The position numbers and the translations under genes were made by a program. 64,000 nucleotides of DNA from Epichloe hybrida. Its lineage: Eukaryota; Ascomycota; Sordariomycetes; Hypocreales; Clavicipitaceae. This document shows, in pieces, positions 24,615 to 36,677 of the stretch. Each line of letters opens with the position of its first letter. The stretch's first letter is position 1. The notes below the pieces were generated by a model. The model made no database searches. It saw only the letters and a program-made list of their open reading frames with translations, and was not told the DNA's origin. The stretch spans positions 1 through 64,000 of the forward strand of contig JAFEKR010000045.1 of the NCBI GenBank assembly GCA_019022495.1, in the 5' to 3' direction.

Positions 24615-25480
24615 TGTCCCTGACGTGGTATCAGAGAGTCAGCCTTGAAACAAGATGACATTCCAAGCTGTGCATTATTACCAGCGGATCCGGTCTTATT
24701 GCTCCGACAATCAGTATCGCATTTGCAAAGGGGATGCAGCTAGGCGTATATGAGAGGGGCGTGATAGAAGGTCTGACACAGACGTTTGAATTTTAATGTG
24801 GTCGAGTATTGGCAACAACTATAGAATAGACACAAGACGCCTGAACGAACGCACTGTTAGTTGCGTGAAACTGGTAACAACATTATATCATCATTACTAT
24901 GTCGCACCTGGAAAGCTACTCCAGCCTCTGTGGAGATGGTACATTTGGTCCTGCGGTCCCGCGAATAGCAGAATGTCGTGGCGGCTTCGACTTCACAGGT
25001 ATGAATAGCCGCCATACATAGCGCCGAGTCTGCAAACTCATTTATTCGAGGGTAGTCACATTCGAAGAAAGCTTCCTGTCAATAGGTCCAGCATGCCTGC
25101 TTGTTGCCATGGTTCCATGGAGACTGCTTCGCATCTGGGGAAGAACATGCAAGACAAACCATTCTTGGTTGCATGAGATAAAGTTGGTAGGCTGCCGTAT
25201 CATTTGTCCGATTCATTTCAATTATATGGCAGCTAAAACGTCTACACAGATCGGGTTCACGATTCTAGGCGCTCTGCAAATTGCTCTCTTGGCTCTATTT
25301 TCAACCACCCAAGTTGGCCATCGTGCCGTGCTCATCTCCTCCGCAACACTTCAGCTGTGTACTAATCTTCTGCTCGCGGCCCTCTCTCACTGGGAGCACC
25401 GTAATTCTATTCGACCGTCCTTTCTGATATCAGCCTTCTTGTTTATAACTGCGATTTTAGATGCGGCTAGAGCTAGAACC

Positions 25481-25735
25481 TGTGGAGTGATTTGGTGGCA
25501 AAGAGCGATGAAAAGAGAAGATGATGTGGAATTGCTATCTAGGAATTCAACGAGGTAAAAGGAAGCTATTATAGCTTCAAATCTGTAAGCAATGAATTAA
25601 GGTCTTTAAGTGAAGCCTGCAATGAATTGCGATAGCAAACGCAATCACAAACGCGATGCGGGAAGATGCATCATCAAACGAAGAATCTGATGATGTAATG
25701 CCTAAGGCTGCGATGTGAGGCTGTGATTCTTAACA
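25481..25735 (-). repeat. Copia LTR (3' LTR of minus-strand element)
   Basis: 255 bp, matching 31154-31408 at a constant offset of 5,673. Preceded by GAACC. Confidence 0.93.
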
Positions 25736-26099
25736 CCGCCCCTAGCAACACATCTAGCTAATAATAAAAGGAAGAAAGGAAAAAAGAAAATAAGGCTATC
25801 TATAAGTTCTCTAAAGAATCTCCTTTTATGAAGTCCTTTACCTTTATTATCCGAAGAAGGCAGATGAAATTATTGTGTTTAACGCGTTCCAGACCCTTCG
25901 TGAATCCATTAGCAATCATTTCTTCCGTGCTAATCTGTTAAAGACGAAATTCCCCTTCGCAGGCTTTCTATATAATCTATTTGTACCATAAATTAATATA
26001 ATAAGTACGTCCTTTATACTTCTTATTAAGCACTTTAGCTTTAGCATTCTAGCTATCTGTGAAAAGAAGTAATAGTCGCAATTACTTAATCCTAAAGTC

Positions 26100-29050
26100 A
26101 TCAAGCAGCTTAGCAATCCATACTATCAAGAGACTAGTCGGCGTGAGGTTAATAAATTCTGCCTCTATTAAGCTAAGAGCTATCAGAGTTTATTTCTTTA
26201 ATTGCCATAGAATCGATCCTCTAGCTAGTATCACAATATGACTAGCAGTTAATCTTCTAGTATCTAGATTATTAGTAAGCAAAGCGTCGCTATAGCCCTT
26301 CACCTAAAGCATAGATTTAATATCTATAGTAGTTAATCCTCCAAGAACAATTCCTAAATCATCTGCTCCTATAAGGTATTACTAAAGATAATTCTGAAGG
26401 TCCACATGCACCTGCTTTAGCGTAGAATTCACACCACAAAGTCGATTAACTATAAACGTAATATTAGGTTACGTGAATATAGAAAGCTAGTTAAAGCTTC
26501 CTATTCGCTTCGCCTAATCCAAAAGGTTATAGACTGTGTCAAGTTCCTTCTAGTCAGCTAGTATTACGGTCTTTGGAAGCTAAGGAACCTTTGTTACGTT
26601 AAGGTTCTTAATGTTAAATTTCTTTATAATGCTCTATACGTAAATCTTTTGATGTAAAAGCATCGTTTAGTTGGATTAATTGCAAATAAATTTAATGCTA
26701 AGGAACAGTTTAATGTCTCCTAGGTGCTTTAATTTATACTGTTTCTATAGTTCTTTAATAACAGTTATAACGATCGCGAGGGTCTTTCCTACGATAATCA
26801 TGTTATCTATATATAAAAGAAGGATAACATTATTGCGTTAAAAAATACAGAGTTTGCTTAATAATCAACAGAAGCCTTGCTTTTTAAGTTCCTTAGTGAT
26901 ATTATCTAACTACTAAAGAGAAGAGGGAGGTAGACTATAGAGAGCTCTATTAAGCTTGTAAACTCTAGTTATGCCATTGGAGTAGCTATAAGGTTATCTA
27001 ATGTAGATATCTCCTCGCGCTTTAGCGTTAAGAAAGGCATTAACGATGTCATATTATTGCTAATTATAATTAAGGATTATAATAAGTGTATAGAAAACTC
27101 GTAAGGAAACCAAGTACGTAACTACTATGTAGAGGTCTTTGTAATTAAATACCTCTGGATTCTAGTCTTCTCTTATAACCTATCTTGCTTTTATATATAG
27201 TTCCTCATTAATTAGATGCTTAACTATATAAACCTATTAACTATTAAAGATCTTAGTATCTTTAGGAGCAAATACTAGGTCCTAGCCGTTCTTTTTATAG
27301 ATCTTAATAAGTTCTTTCTTCTCTGTAAGTCTCTAGAAGCTATAATAGTTATTCATAGCTTTAGCCTTAAACTAGTTAGACAGAATCTCGATCTTTATAT
27401 TAGCTACACTAGCTACTTTAATTATAAGAAAGGTATATAAGGTGGTTATCTTCTTTACTTCATTATTATATAGGTTATCGTTATAGTAACGAATTACTAG
27501 GTTTAATTAGCAGGAGCCTTAGGGAAGAGCCTTCTTCTTACTAGAAGTTATAATATTAAGATAATCTTGATGTGTATTGGATTGAAGCGATTGTCTTAGG
27601 GTTTCGGATTTGGATTCTAGCTATTAGCGCAGGACGTTATTGTTATCTTTAGCTTCTTTATCCGGAAAGGCTCTAGGTTAACGCCTTAGTAGTATTATAT
27701 CTTTGCCCTTAATTTACTATTATTAGCCTCTTATAAGGTCCTCTTATTGTAAAGGGCTTTTAGAGAGTATTAGGAGATAGCTCTGTGGTTTCTCTAGTAA
27801 AGGAGAATCATTATCCTCCTTAAGAGAGTAGTAATTATTATTTATTTCTGAGGTGTTTAATTGGCTTTTCGCAAAACAAACCTTCTTCTTCTCTGTGTGT
27901 AAATAAGGATTCTCTTGTGCCACAGGCGGGATGTTAATAATGCGTCATCCCTTATTAGCAAAAGAGGGATTAATTAGATTCGCAATGTAAATAACTTTAT
28001 CATCCTTAAATTCAGTATAAGCGGGTATATCTCTTTTATTAAAATAAACATCCCTTACACAAATAATCCTCTAATCTTTAGGGATCTAAACCTTATAAAG
28101 ATAACATTTAGGGCCATCCATGCCTATAAGTTAACCCTTCTTAGCTCTTAGTGCCATCTTCTAGGATTGAACACACCGTTCATTAGGAATTCGTACGTAC
28201 GTAATGTATCCTCATGTTCGCAAATTACGAATTAAGGCTATGTTATTAAGTCTAAGGGTTTTAAATAAGGCTTATTAAGGAGATTAATTGTTCTTATTAC
28301 CATAAGTAGGCAATAGATTAGTGATTTTAGCTGTGTGCTTTATAGCGTATAGCTATAGAAGTTCTAGTAATTCAGCTTTAATTATCAAGGCTCTTGCCGT
28401 CTCTATAAGAGTTTGACTAGCGCGTTTAATAATGCCTTAATAGGCAGGAACGTACGGCGCGCTAGTCCGAAGAATAATTCCTTCCTTCTAATAATAGGCT
28501 TTAAACTTCTCTCTAAGGAATTCCGTTGCGTTATTAGTATAGAAGCATTTAATAGTAAATCCGCTACTTATGTTCTTAATAGTAGTCTTCTAAGCTTGGA
28601 TTACTTTAACTGCACTAGATTTGTTAACCATCGGAATTACCTAGTAAAAGCGTGTGTGGACGTTAATTACATGCAATATATGCTTCTTCCCTCTAAACCC
28701 TTTTGGTTTATGTTTAATAAAGTCCTAGAAAACACGCAAAAGAAAATTTATAGTGTTATTTAACTCCTCTCGATAAATTATTTAAGGGGCCTTTGATAAC
28801 AGGTAAGCTAAGCAATGGAAGTTGATTATAGAGGTAGGATCTACAGAGATTCCTGCTTCTTTGTATGTAAGTAGGATTTGTTCCTTCCCCACGTAACTAA
28901 GTCTCTTATACAAAAGACTAAATTTAACTTGCTTAGTAACTAATTTACTTGTTAATGCCGTAAAGTTATAATAAGGTTCCTCCTCTTGTACAACTAGTAT
29001 AGAAATATTCAACTTCTAGTTATACTTTCTAATAACTAAGCTATTAGATG
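26100..29050 (-). pseudogene. Copia pol relic
   Basis: Broken minus-strand frames show the order expected for Copia, integrase upstream of reverse transcriptase. Near 28780-28930 the integrase zinc region reads LLYKRLSYVGKEQILLTYK, where LWHRRLGHVG and Cys would be expected (His and Cys changed to Tyr). Near 28540 a core block reads INNATEFLREKF instead of TDNGTEF. At 26799-26813 the reverse transcriptase motif reads YIDNM instead of YVDDM, in LLLYIDNMIIVGK. All these changes are explained by G-to-A or C-to-T transitions. Confidence 0.85.
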
Positions 29051-30745
29051 TTAAGATTAATTAGTCTTTAAACCTATCTATGACGACTCCTCCTTGCTTA
29101 AGAAGTCCTAGTGAAATTATGTTAACTTTAGCCTTTAGTGCGTATTAAGCGTTTAGAAGGTCTAGATATCCTTCTCTAACAGGGATTGTTATATTACTAA
29201 TTCCTTTAACTATAAGTTCCTTGCTATTACTAGCTGTTATTGGCTTAGCATTGACGTTAGTGTTTAAATAGGTGAACCATTTAGTTAAATTAAACGTGTG
29301 TATGTTGCATCTAGTGTTAAGGATATAGTCCTCCTTAGTAAGGCGATTTAATAGCGTTTAAAAGGAATAGTCCTAATTAATTGCTATAAGAGCAAGATTG
29401 CCTCTAGCGCTCATAATATCTAGGGAAGCTATAGTCTTGGCTGCTATAGCTATGTTAGCTTTCTTCTTTATTAATTTAGGCATCTTTTCTAAATAAAGCT
29501 TCTAATAATTATCCTTTAAATGGATTGGTCTTCCTAGGGAAATTAAACAACCGTAATCTAGCTTCATAGCCTTAGAGGTTTCGTTCCTCTTCTTCTAGCC
29601 TTTATCTTTAGATTTCGAATTATTATCCTTGTTATTCTTCTGTTGCTATTACTAGGTGCTGAAGTTAACCTTTAACTCCTTCTGAACCTTGTTGGCTTTG
29701 TATGTTAAATAATAGAGCATATCTTCCTTTGTGAGTTCTAATTTAGAGAATCCTTTGATCTTCTAGGTGTTATGGATTTTAGGTATTAAGTCTTTAATTG
29801 CTTTGATTATCTGTAATACCTAAATAATGTTAGGAATCTTCTTAATCTTGCAAATACGATTCTAAAGGTTCTGGTGGCAGTTTAGCTAAGCTCTTGTTGT
29901 AGTAAAATCAGCCCTCTTTGATTAGGAGAATTGCTGCAAAAGCTTAATAATTGCCAAATCAGCCTTAAAGCCGCAATTACTTTTAATTAATTCTATTATT
30001 TGAGTAACCGGCTTAGTGTTAGTCTATCTAGCGTAGGTTAAGTTCTTTTAAACTTATAAAGAAAGGCTTTACTAAATAATAGAAGAGAGGATAGCATAAT
30101 ACTTATTAGTCTATTTAGACTAAGGAATCTTGCTAGTTAGATATGCTATAAGTTACATAATGCGAACTTGTATTTAAATTAAGATTTCCTATTCTTTGAA
30201 GTTCTCTACCCCTTTTAGTGGTGTAATAACTGCGGTCCTTATGTACTAGGCTTTTATAATATTATTAAGTTCTATTAGATCTAGTGGAGTGGCTAGAATT
30301 GCTATACTACTTATGTTAAAGGGTAGGGTTATATATTAGAATTCGCGTACTCCTATTACCGTACGTACTTAATACTAATTATTATTAATTTAGTCTAACG
30401 GGAGTTATAGCAGCAGCTCTCTAATGATTAAATTACTGTGTGGCTGCTAACGCATAGAGACGTGAAGTTAAGAGTAAGGGGTATTTTTAGATACTCTTTT
30501 AAAGTTTTACCTTAGCCTAATTAGAAGGCGTTTGTTATACCTGCTTTACTTGCTTTACCTTATACTACTATACCTATAATACTAATTACACCTAAATAGC
30601 AATAGATCTAGATTGTTAGTTTTAGGTGCCTAAGGCAGTTCTATAAGGAATGTTATGTCCTAGCCTGCTATCCGCTAAGATCTGCCTAGAAAGGTTAAAC
30701 TTTTACGTGTATTAAGAAATTCGTAATAGTTAGTAGTTTATAATG

Positions 30746-30880
30746 TTATAAGAGAGTTATTGTAATTATAAGAGAGTTATTGTAATTATAAGAGAGTTAT
30801 TGTAATTATAAGAGAGTTATTGTAATTATAAGAGAGTTATTGTAATTATAAGAGAGTTATTGTAATTATAAGAGAGTGAT
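30746..30880. repeat. 20-bp tandem repeat in Copia leader
   Basis: Six perfect copies and one partial copy of TTATAAGAGAGTTATTGTAA, about 270 bases inside the 5' LTR of the Copia element (minus orientation). The copies are identical although the rest of the element is heavily mutated, so this array probably expanded after the mutation. Confidence 0.95.
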
Positions 30881-31153
30881 AATATAATAAAGGTTATGTG
30901 TTTAAATCCTAGTTATATAAAAAAGTTTTACTTTTTAGTATATAAGCTGAATTCTAATTAATTTAATTATTAACCTACGTTATTATTATTAGTTATAGGT
31001 AAGGGAAAGGGTCTTTATGCTACCCCATAAGTCAAGCAATTTACTTTAATAAGATATTAGGAAAAGATATGTAATTATATATAAGACTGCGATAGTTAGA
31101 TAAAAAGGAAAAATAAAGAAAAGGGCGCGATCATAAGCGCCAGGCTTATAACC

Positions 31154-31408
31154 TGTGGAGTGATTTGGTGGCAAAGAGCGATGAAAAGAGAAGATGATGT
31201 GGAATTGCTATCTAGGAATTCAATAAGGCAAAAGGAAGCTATTATAGCTTTAAATCTGTAAGTAATGAATTAAGGTCTTCAAGTGAAGCCTGTAATGAAT
31301 TGCGATAGCAAACGCGATCACAAACGCGATGCGGGAAGATGCATTATCAAACGAAGAATCTGACGATGTGATGCCTGAGGCTGCGATGTGAGGCTGTGAT
31401 TCTCAACA
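31154..31408 (-). repeat. Copia LTR (5' LTR of minus-strand element)
   Basis: 255 bp, partner of 25481-25735; followed by GAACC at 31409-31413, where the ABC transporter exon resumes. Confidence 0.93.
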
Positions 31409-34400
31409 GAACCCATGCCCTGATCGAAGGGCAAAATTCTGTGGCAAGCATACTAACAACAACGGTTGTGGTTAAATTACTGCTGCTTTTGATAGAGAGC
31501 AAAGAGAAAACACGAATACTTCTGCCCGAGTATTCGAACATCTCTTCAGAGCTTCGCAGTGGTCTCTTTTCTCGAGCTTTCTTCATCTGGCTGATTCCCG
31601 TGCTGACTGCGGGGTTCAAAGGTGTCATTTCTCATGACGACCTGCCGGTCGTCAGCGAAAAACTATCATCAGAGTCCCTTACCGCAAGAGTTGAGTCAAG
31701 GTGGAAGGACGGTTCGTGAATTTCTCCCGAGCATTGGTGTTTCGTCACAACTGTGCTCAATCTAACGATCGAAAGGCAATTTCAAGGGAACATATGCATT
31801 GATGTTTGACGTTCTTTTCAGTTTCCCCAAAGAAGTCTTTGTTGTTGTCTTGTCATACTCTATCCAGGTTGGTCTACAGATCTGTCAGCCATTTCTGATC
31901 CAGGAACTTGTTATATTTCTAGAATCACCGTCGGCGTCGATGAACATTGGTTATGGGCTTCTTGGGGGCTTCTTTTGTGTTTCAATTGTAAACGCGGTAC
32001 GTAGTTAGTCCGCTCACTGCAAGCAAAGGATCCCTAGCTAACCAAGCCACTTTAGTTGCTTATCCCTTGTAACTATCATCACTCAAGCCGACTTATGATA
32101 ATGGCCCGCGGTGCACTTGTCTCCATGATTTACTCAAAGCTTCTGCAATCCAGAGACAGCGATTCACAAAGAATGACCGCCTTCACCTTGATTACTACCG
32201 ACGTGGAGAAGATTGTCGATGATTATTGGAGGCTTTTGGAGCCAGTACCCTGCCTTGCGCAAATAGGCATCGGCACCTATCTGCTATATCGACAACTAGG
32301 AGCAGTTTGTTGCGTCCCGATCCTGGTTATACTCTGTAAGTAAACACGCAACTGGAGCCCTTTCTTCTCCGTTGTTTGGATGTTCTGCTCATAGTTCATT
32401 GTAGTCACCTTTACATTAGTGGCATTCGCTGGTTCCAAAATTCCGCGCCATCAGAGAGCTTGGTTTCAAGCAACTGAGAGTAGAATTGGCCTGACGGCTC
32501 ACATACTGAGTTCTCTCCCGTCAGTCAAGCTTCTCGGCCTGTCTCGGAGAATGGAGGACAAGATTCACGGAAAGAGAGAAAGCGAACTGCAAATTTCCCA
32601 GAGGTTCAGATTAAGCAATGTTTTTGCAATGGCATCTGGTATGACGCTCTAACCAGTACCTATCAATCAATCTTACCATGACTAACGTTCGCGTCAATCA
32701 TAGCCTTTGCCCCCCAAAGCCTGGCACCCCTCGTCACGTTTGGGGCATACTCAATCATGAAGATGGTATCAGATCAACCCAATTTTTCGGTGGCGACAGC
32801 AGTTACCAGTCTTTCAATCGTCAATCTTATATCAACTCCTGGAATACAGCTCCTCCTCGCTATACCGTTGGGAGCTCAAGCAGTTGGAGGCTTTTCTAGG
32901 ATTCAAACATTCCTTCAAAAGTCTGCAATATCCGCATTGACAACTTCGGAGACGACTAGCTCCATTGAATCTGATGACAATATGATGTTTGAGAAGACTG
33001 CGGATTCTGAGCCGCGGTCCTTTGTACATCATCCACAGCTGTCTCAGGGACAGCATATGGAAGGTAGCGAGCAACATGCTTCCCAGGCTCCATGTTTCCA
33101 AGCCAACTCTATACTTGCAATCACGGGCCCAATTGGTTGTGGAAAGTCCACGGCACTCAAGAGGGTACTATCAGCGAATGGACTAAGGGAATCGTGCCCA
33201 TCTCCATCCGCAGGTGTAGCGTATTGCTCACAAACACCTTGGATTTATGAAGGAACCATTCGTGACAACATCATCGGCCAATCCGAGTTTGATAACAAGT
33301 GGTATGATTCCATTCTTCGAGCATGTGAACTTGAGGTGGACATCAACAGCATTCCAGAGGGTGATGCTACCATGGTCGGCAGCAGAGGTTCCAAATTGAG
33401 TGGCGGACAGAGACAGAGGATTGTGAGTCGTGACGTTTCGAAGTCGTGACAACAACATCCCACAGTGGCACACGCAGTTTTGGCACTAACATATCCTTAT
33501 TAGGCTCTTGCTCGAGCCTTGTACTCCAACAAGCCGCAGGCTATTGTTGACGACGTTACTAGCGCCCTCGATGGCCGAACGCTGACCGCCGTGGCAGACA
33601 AAGTCTTTGGCCAAAACGGTATTCTTCGCTCAAAGGGGACGTCTGTATTACTCTCCACCCATGCAGTTCAGATTCTAAAGTTAGTGGACCTAGTCCTGTT
33701 GATGAACAAAGATGGCCAAGTCATCGATTCAAGCACGTATGAGCAGCTTGCAGAGCGACACGAATCATTTGTGCCGCATCAGGTCCTTGGCTCTTCAAGA
33801 TCATCATCAGGGCCAGAAGAAGAGGTTCAAGATATGGCAATCCAAAACAGCCGTGGAAAGTACCAAGGCCAGTTGCAGACTCGAGTCGACGACCTGCGAA
33901 GACAAAGAGGCGACTGGAGATCGTACGCATTTTATCTCAGCTCCATGGGGTGGCTTAACTTCTCCATCTTCATTCTAGCTGCTGTTTTCTACGTGGTATC
34001 TAATGCATTCTTCGGGGTCTGGCTCACTTGGTGGGCAAAAGATACGAATGGCAACCATGGTCTTGGATACTGGCTAGGCTTGTACGCTACTTGGGCGATA
34101 TTCATCATGCTCGCAATGCTATTTACGCCCATGTAAGTCTTATGGGGATATTACTTTTACACGTTGCTCTTTATACTGTATCTGATCGATTAAAGCTTCT
34201 TGTTCACAAAACTAGCTTCCAAAGCATCTTTGGCTATCCACGCAAAGCTACTTGCGACCGCTATGAGGTAAGGTCTACCAGCTGCTGCACAATATTCACC
34301 ATGACGCACTTGGACGTCCACTGACATCGATATCCATCAGGGCTCCAATATCATCTCATTTCGAAACAGAGAATACAGGCTCTCTGGTGAACAGGCACGT

Positions 34401-36154
34401 CGGAGAGGTATGCTGAGACACTCTACTACACGTACTAATTATTTCGACAGGTTTAGTCAAGACATCCGGCTGTGCGACTGGCAACTGCCATGGAACATTC
34501 TGCTGACTGTTTTCAGTGAGTATGTCCCGTTTCTATGCTATGAATCACCAGTAACAAAAGATGAAATCTGACATGAGCATTGGATAGCTTTTCTTGCATG
34601 TCTCGCAAATCTCGGTATTGCGGTGGCAGCTGTTCCCTACATGGCAGTATGTGCACCAGTACTTGCCGCCGTTCTATATCTGCTACAGCTGTCGTATTTG
34701 CGCACCTCCAGACAATTACGACTTCTAGAGTCAGTCACCACCACCTTCCCTGTCGACCTTGAACGTCGTGAGAAATACTGACATCTACTCCGCTTGGCCG
34801 ACAGGATCGAACTAAAGGCTCCAATGGCGTCACTATTTCTGGATACAATCTATGGGGTTACGACAATACAGGCTTTTGGATGGAGTCAGGCATACATCCA
34901 AAAAGGCTTTTCTCTTCTGGACGCGTCTCAGAGGCCATACTACCTCCTCTTCTGTGTTCAGCGATGGTTGGATCTCGTACTCGCTCTCATAGTCACCGGT
35001 CTTGAGGTATTAGTCATAGGACTGGCCATCGCTCTCAGAACCAAGGTCAACGCCGGGCTGGTAGGCCTGGCTGCTGTTCAAGTCAAGACACTGACGAAAG
35101 GTCTGAACGACCTGGTCATGCAGTGGACCGAAATGGAAACGTCTCTAGGAGCCGTATCACGTACTTACAAGTACACCCACGAAACCCCGCGAGAAGCTCA
35201 CCTAGGTGAAAGAATAGCTACCCTAGCTGGAGACTGGCCTTCAACGGGAAGTATTTCGTTTGAGGGTGTCAGCGCTACTTACAGGTAGGAAAATCTTCTA
35301 CAGGCACCATGTACTGGTTTAACCGAGAAAAGCAAACATAGCCAAGGTAGCTCAAGTCTAGCCTTGAACAACATTACATTCGCCGTAAAACATGGAGAGC
35401 GTATTGGTATTTGCGGCAGAACCGGCAGGTTAGTTGCTCACGTCTACTGTTTCGGCCTCAACCTCGACTGTGACTGACAATAGTATCAATTGACAGCGGC
35501 AAAAGCAGTCTCATGGCAGCCCTGTTATGCTTACTCCCATGCCACCAAGGCCGGATACTCATCGATAACGTCGACATTTCGACTCTAGACCCCGAGGTAG
35601 TTCGATCCAAACTCAATTACGTGACGCAAGAGCCTTTCTTGATCGATGGAACCATCCGGGAGAATCTGAGTCCCTGGGCCGACGAGGTCCCTGACCGCCA
35701 GATGATCCAGGCGCTGGAGCAAGTCGATCTGTGGAGCAAAATCGAAGCTCTCGGTGGACTTGATGCACAACTGGAAGACGATTCACTATCGCATGGCCAG
35801 AGGCAACTTTTCTGCCTTTCGAGAGCTCTTTTGCGAGAGGCCCATGTTCTGATACTGGACGAGCCAACAGGACAGTAAGCATTCACCGCAATCAAGTCTC
35901 TTGCCATTGTCACCTAACATGCAACTAGTGTCGATCCCGCAACAGATGCCACTATACAGCGGGTTATCCGAGAGGCATTTCCCGGCCGAACGATTATTAT
36001 GATCGCCCATCGTTTGGAGAGCTTGGTCACATTGGACAATGTCATAGTCATGGAATCTGGACGCGTCATTGAGACTGGGCCACCTAATCGACTGCTCAGC
36101 GACCCATCTTCATCATTCAGTACATTGTACCATGCGGTAGAAGGGACTATATAG

Positions 36155-36677
36155 ATTTGGGACCATGGAAACTGGGAGAATCAGCCGCAACGTGTCTGTT
36201 CTCACATTGACGAGCAACTTGTATCCATGTCATTATCCCTTGTATGCGGGCCGCAGAAAATATGCAAGAGGGCGCACAGTACGACTCCTCCAACTATGAC
36301 CAAGACACGGCCGAGGACAGCCCAGCCCGCGTCAGTAGTCATGGAAGCAATGATAGAATTGAACAGCGAGCTGCGTTTGTCTCGCCTTAATTCTTCGCAT
36401 GCTTCTATATTCGAGCCTCTGTTGTAATTGGTTGAAACGCATCTTCTCGTAAAACAAAATGCCATGTCGTAATGAAAACCACCATTCCAATGTTCCGGTT
36501 CGACCGACATCAAGCGACCTACCGTATGTTTGATGGACCGGAGGCTCAGTTGGAACACATGACAACCAACACAGGAACTAGGCAACAGACGCACTCGATT
36601 CACAGCATCATCGTGCTTTGCGACAGGTGTTATTGCTTGGCGAGATGGCCACATGTACCAAGGATTGCATTCTAGCG
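36155..36677. other. Intergenic between convergent genes
   Basis: About 520 bases between the 3' ends of the ABC transporter and the TFIIIC-like gene. A 150-codon minus frame (36202-36654) contains one hydrophobic stretch but has no other protein character; not called. Confidence 0.5.

Larger units (their letters stand above)
25481..31408 (-). mobile_element. Ty1/Copia retrotransposon inserted in ABC transporter
   Basis: 5,928-bp element with 255-bp LTRs (25481-25735 and 31154-31408, starting TGTGGAGTGATTTGG and ending AACA) and a perfect GAACC duplication at 25476-25480 and 31409-31413. The LTRs differ only by transitions in the parts compared. Coding remnants run on the minus strand, and a purine tract (AGGGGCGG on that strand) adjoins the left LTR, so the element is antisense to the host gene. 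The interior is AT-rich and full of stops, as after RIP, while the flanking exons keep normal composition. Confidence 0.94.
24899..36154 (+). pseudogene. ABCC-type multidrug ABC transporter, split by Copia element
   Basis: Full-size MRP-like exporter. Exon 1 (24899-24998) encodes MSHLESYSSLCGDGTFGP and FDFT; exon 2 starts at 25056 (VTFEESFLSI) and carries TMD0 helices to ILDAARART at 25480, where the retrotransposon enters. The same exon resumes at 31414 (HALIEGQNS), in frame if the element and one GAACC copy are removed. NBD1: Walker A GPIGCGKST, signature LSGGQRQR, Walker B AIVDDVTSALD (Asp instead of catalytic Glu, usual in ABCC NBD1). NBD2: Walker A GRTGSGKSS (split by an intron), signature LSHGQRQ, Walker B VLILDEPTG, switch IAHRL; stop at 36152-36154. 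About ten introns can be assigned, including one GC-AG intron (34395-34450). I see no other lesion. The shortened remainder after 31409 might still be transcribed. Confidence 0.9.

Noticed and set aside
28413..29012. Open frames inside the Copia element that might be separate genes
   Set aside because: They are fragments of the mutated integrase region or its antisense.
30746..30880. Regular repeats that might be a CRISPR array
   Set aside because: The 20-bp units are contiguous with no unique spacers, and the organism is a eukaryote.
36202..36654. 150-codon minus frame with a hydrophobic stretch
   Set aside because: Lies between convergent gene ends, has no recognisable family blocks and no supporting signals.
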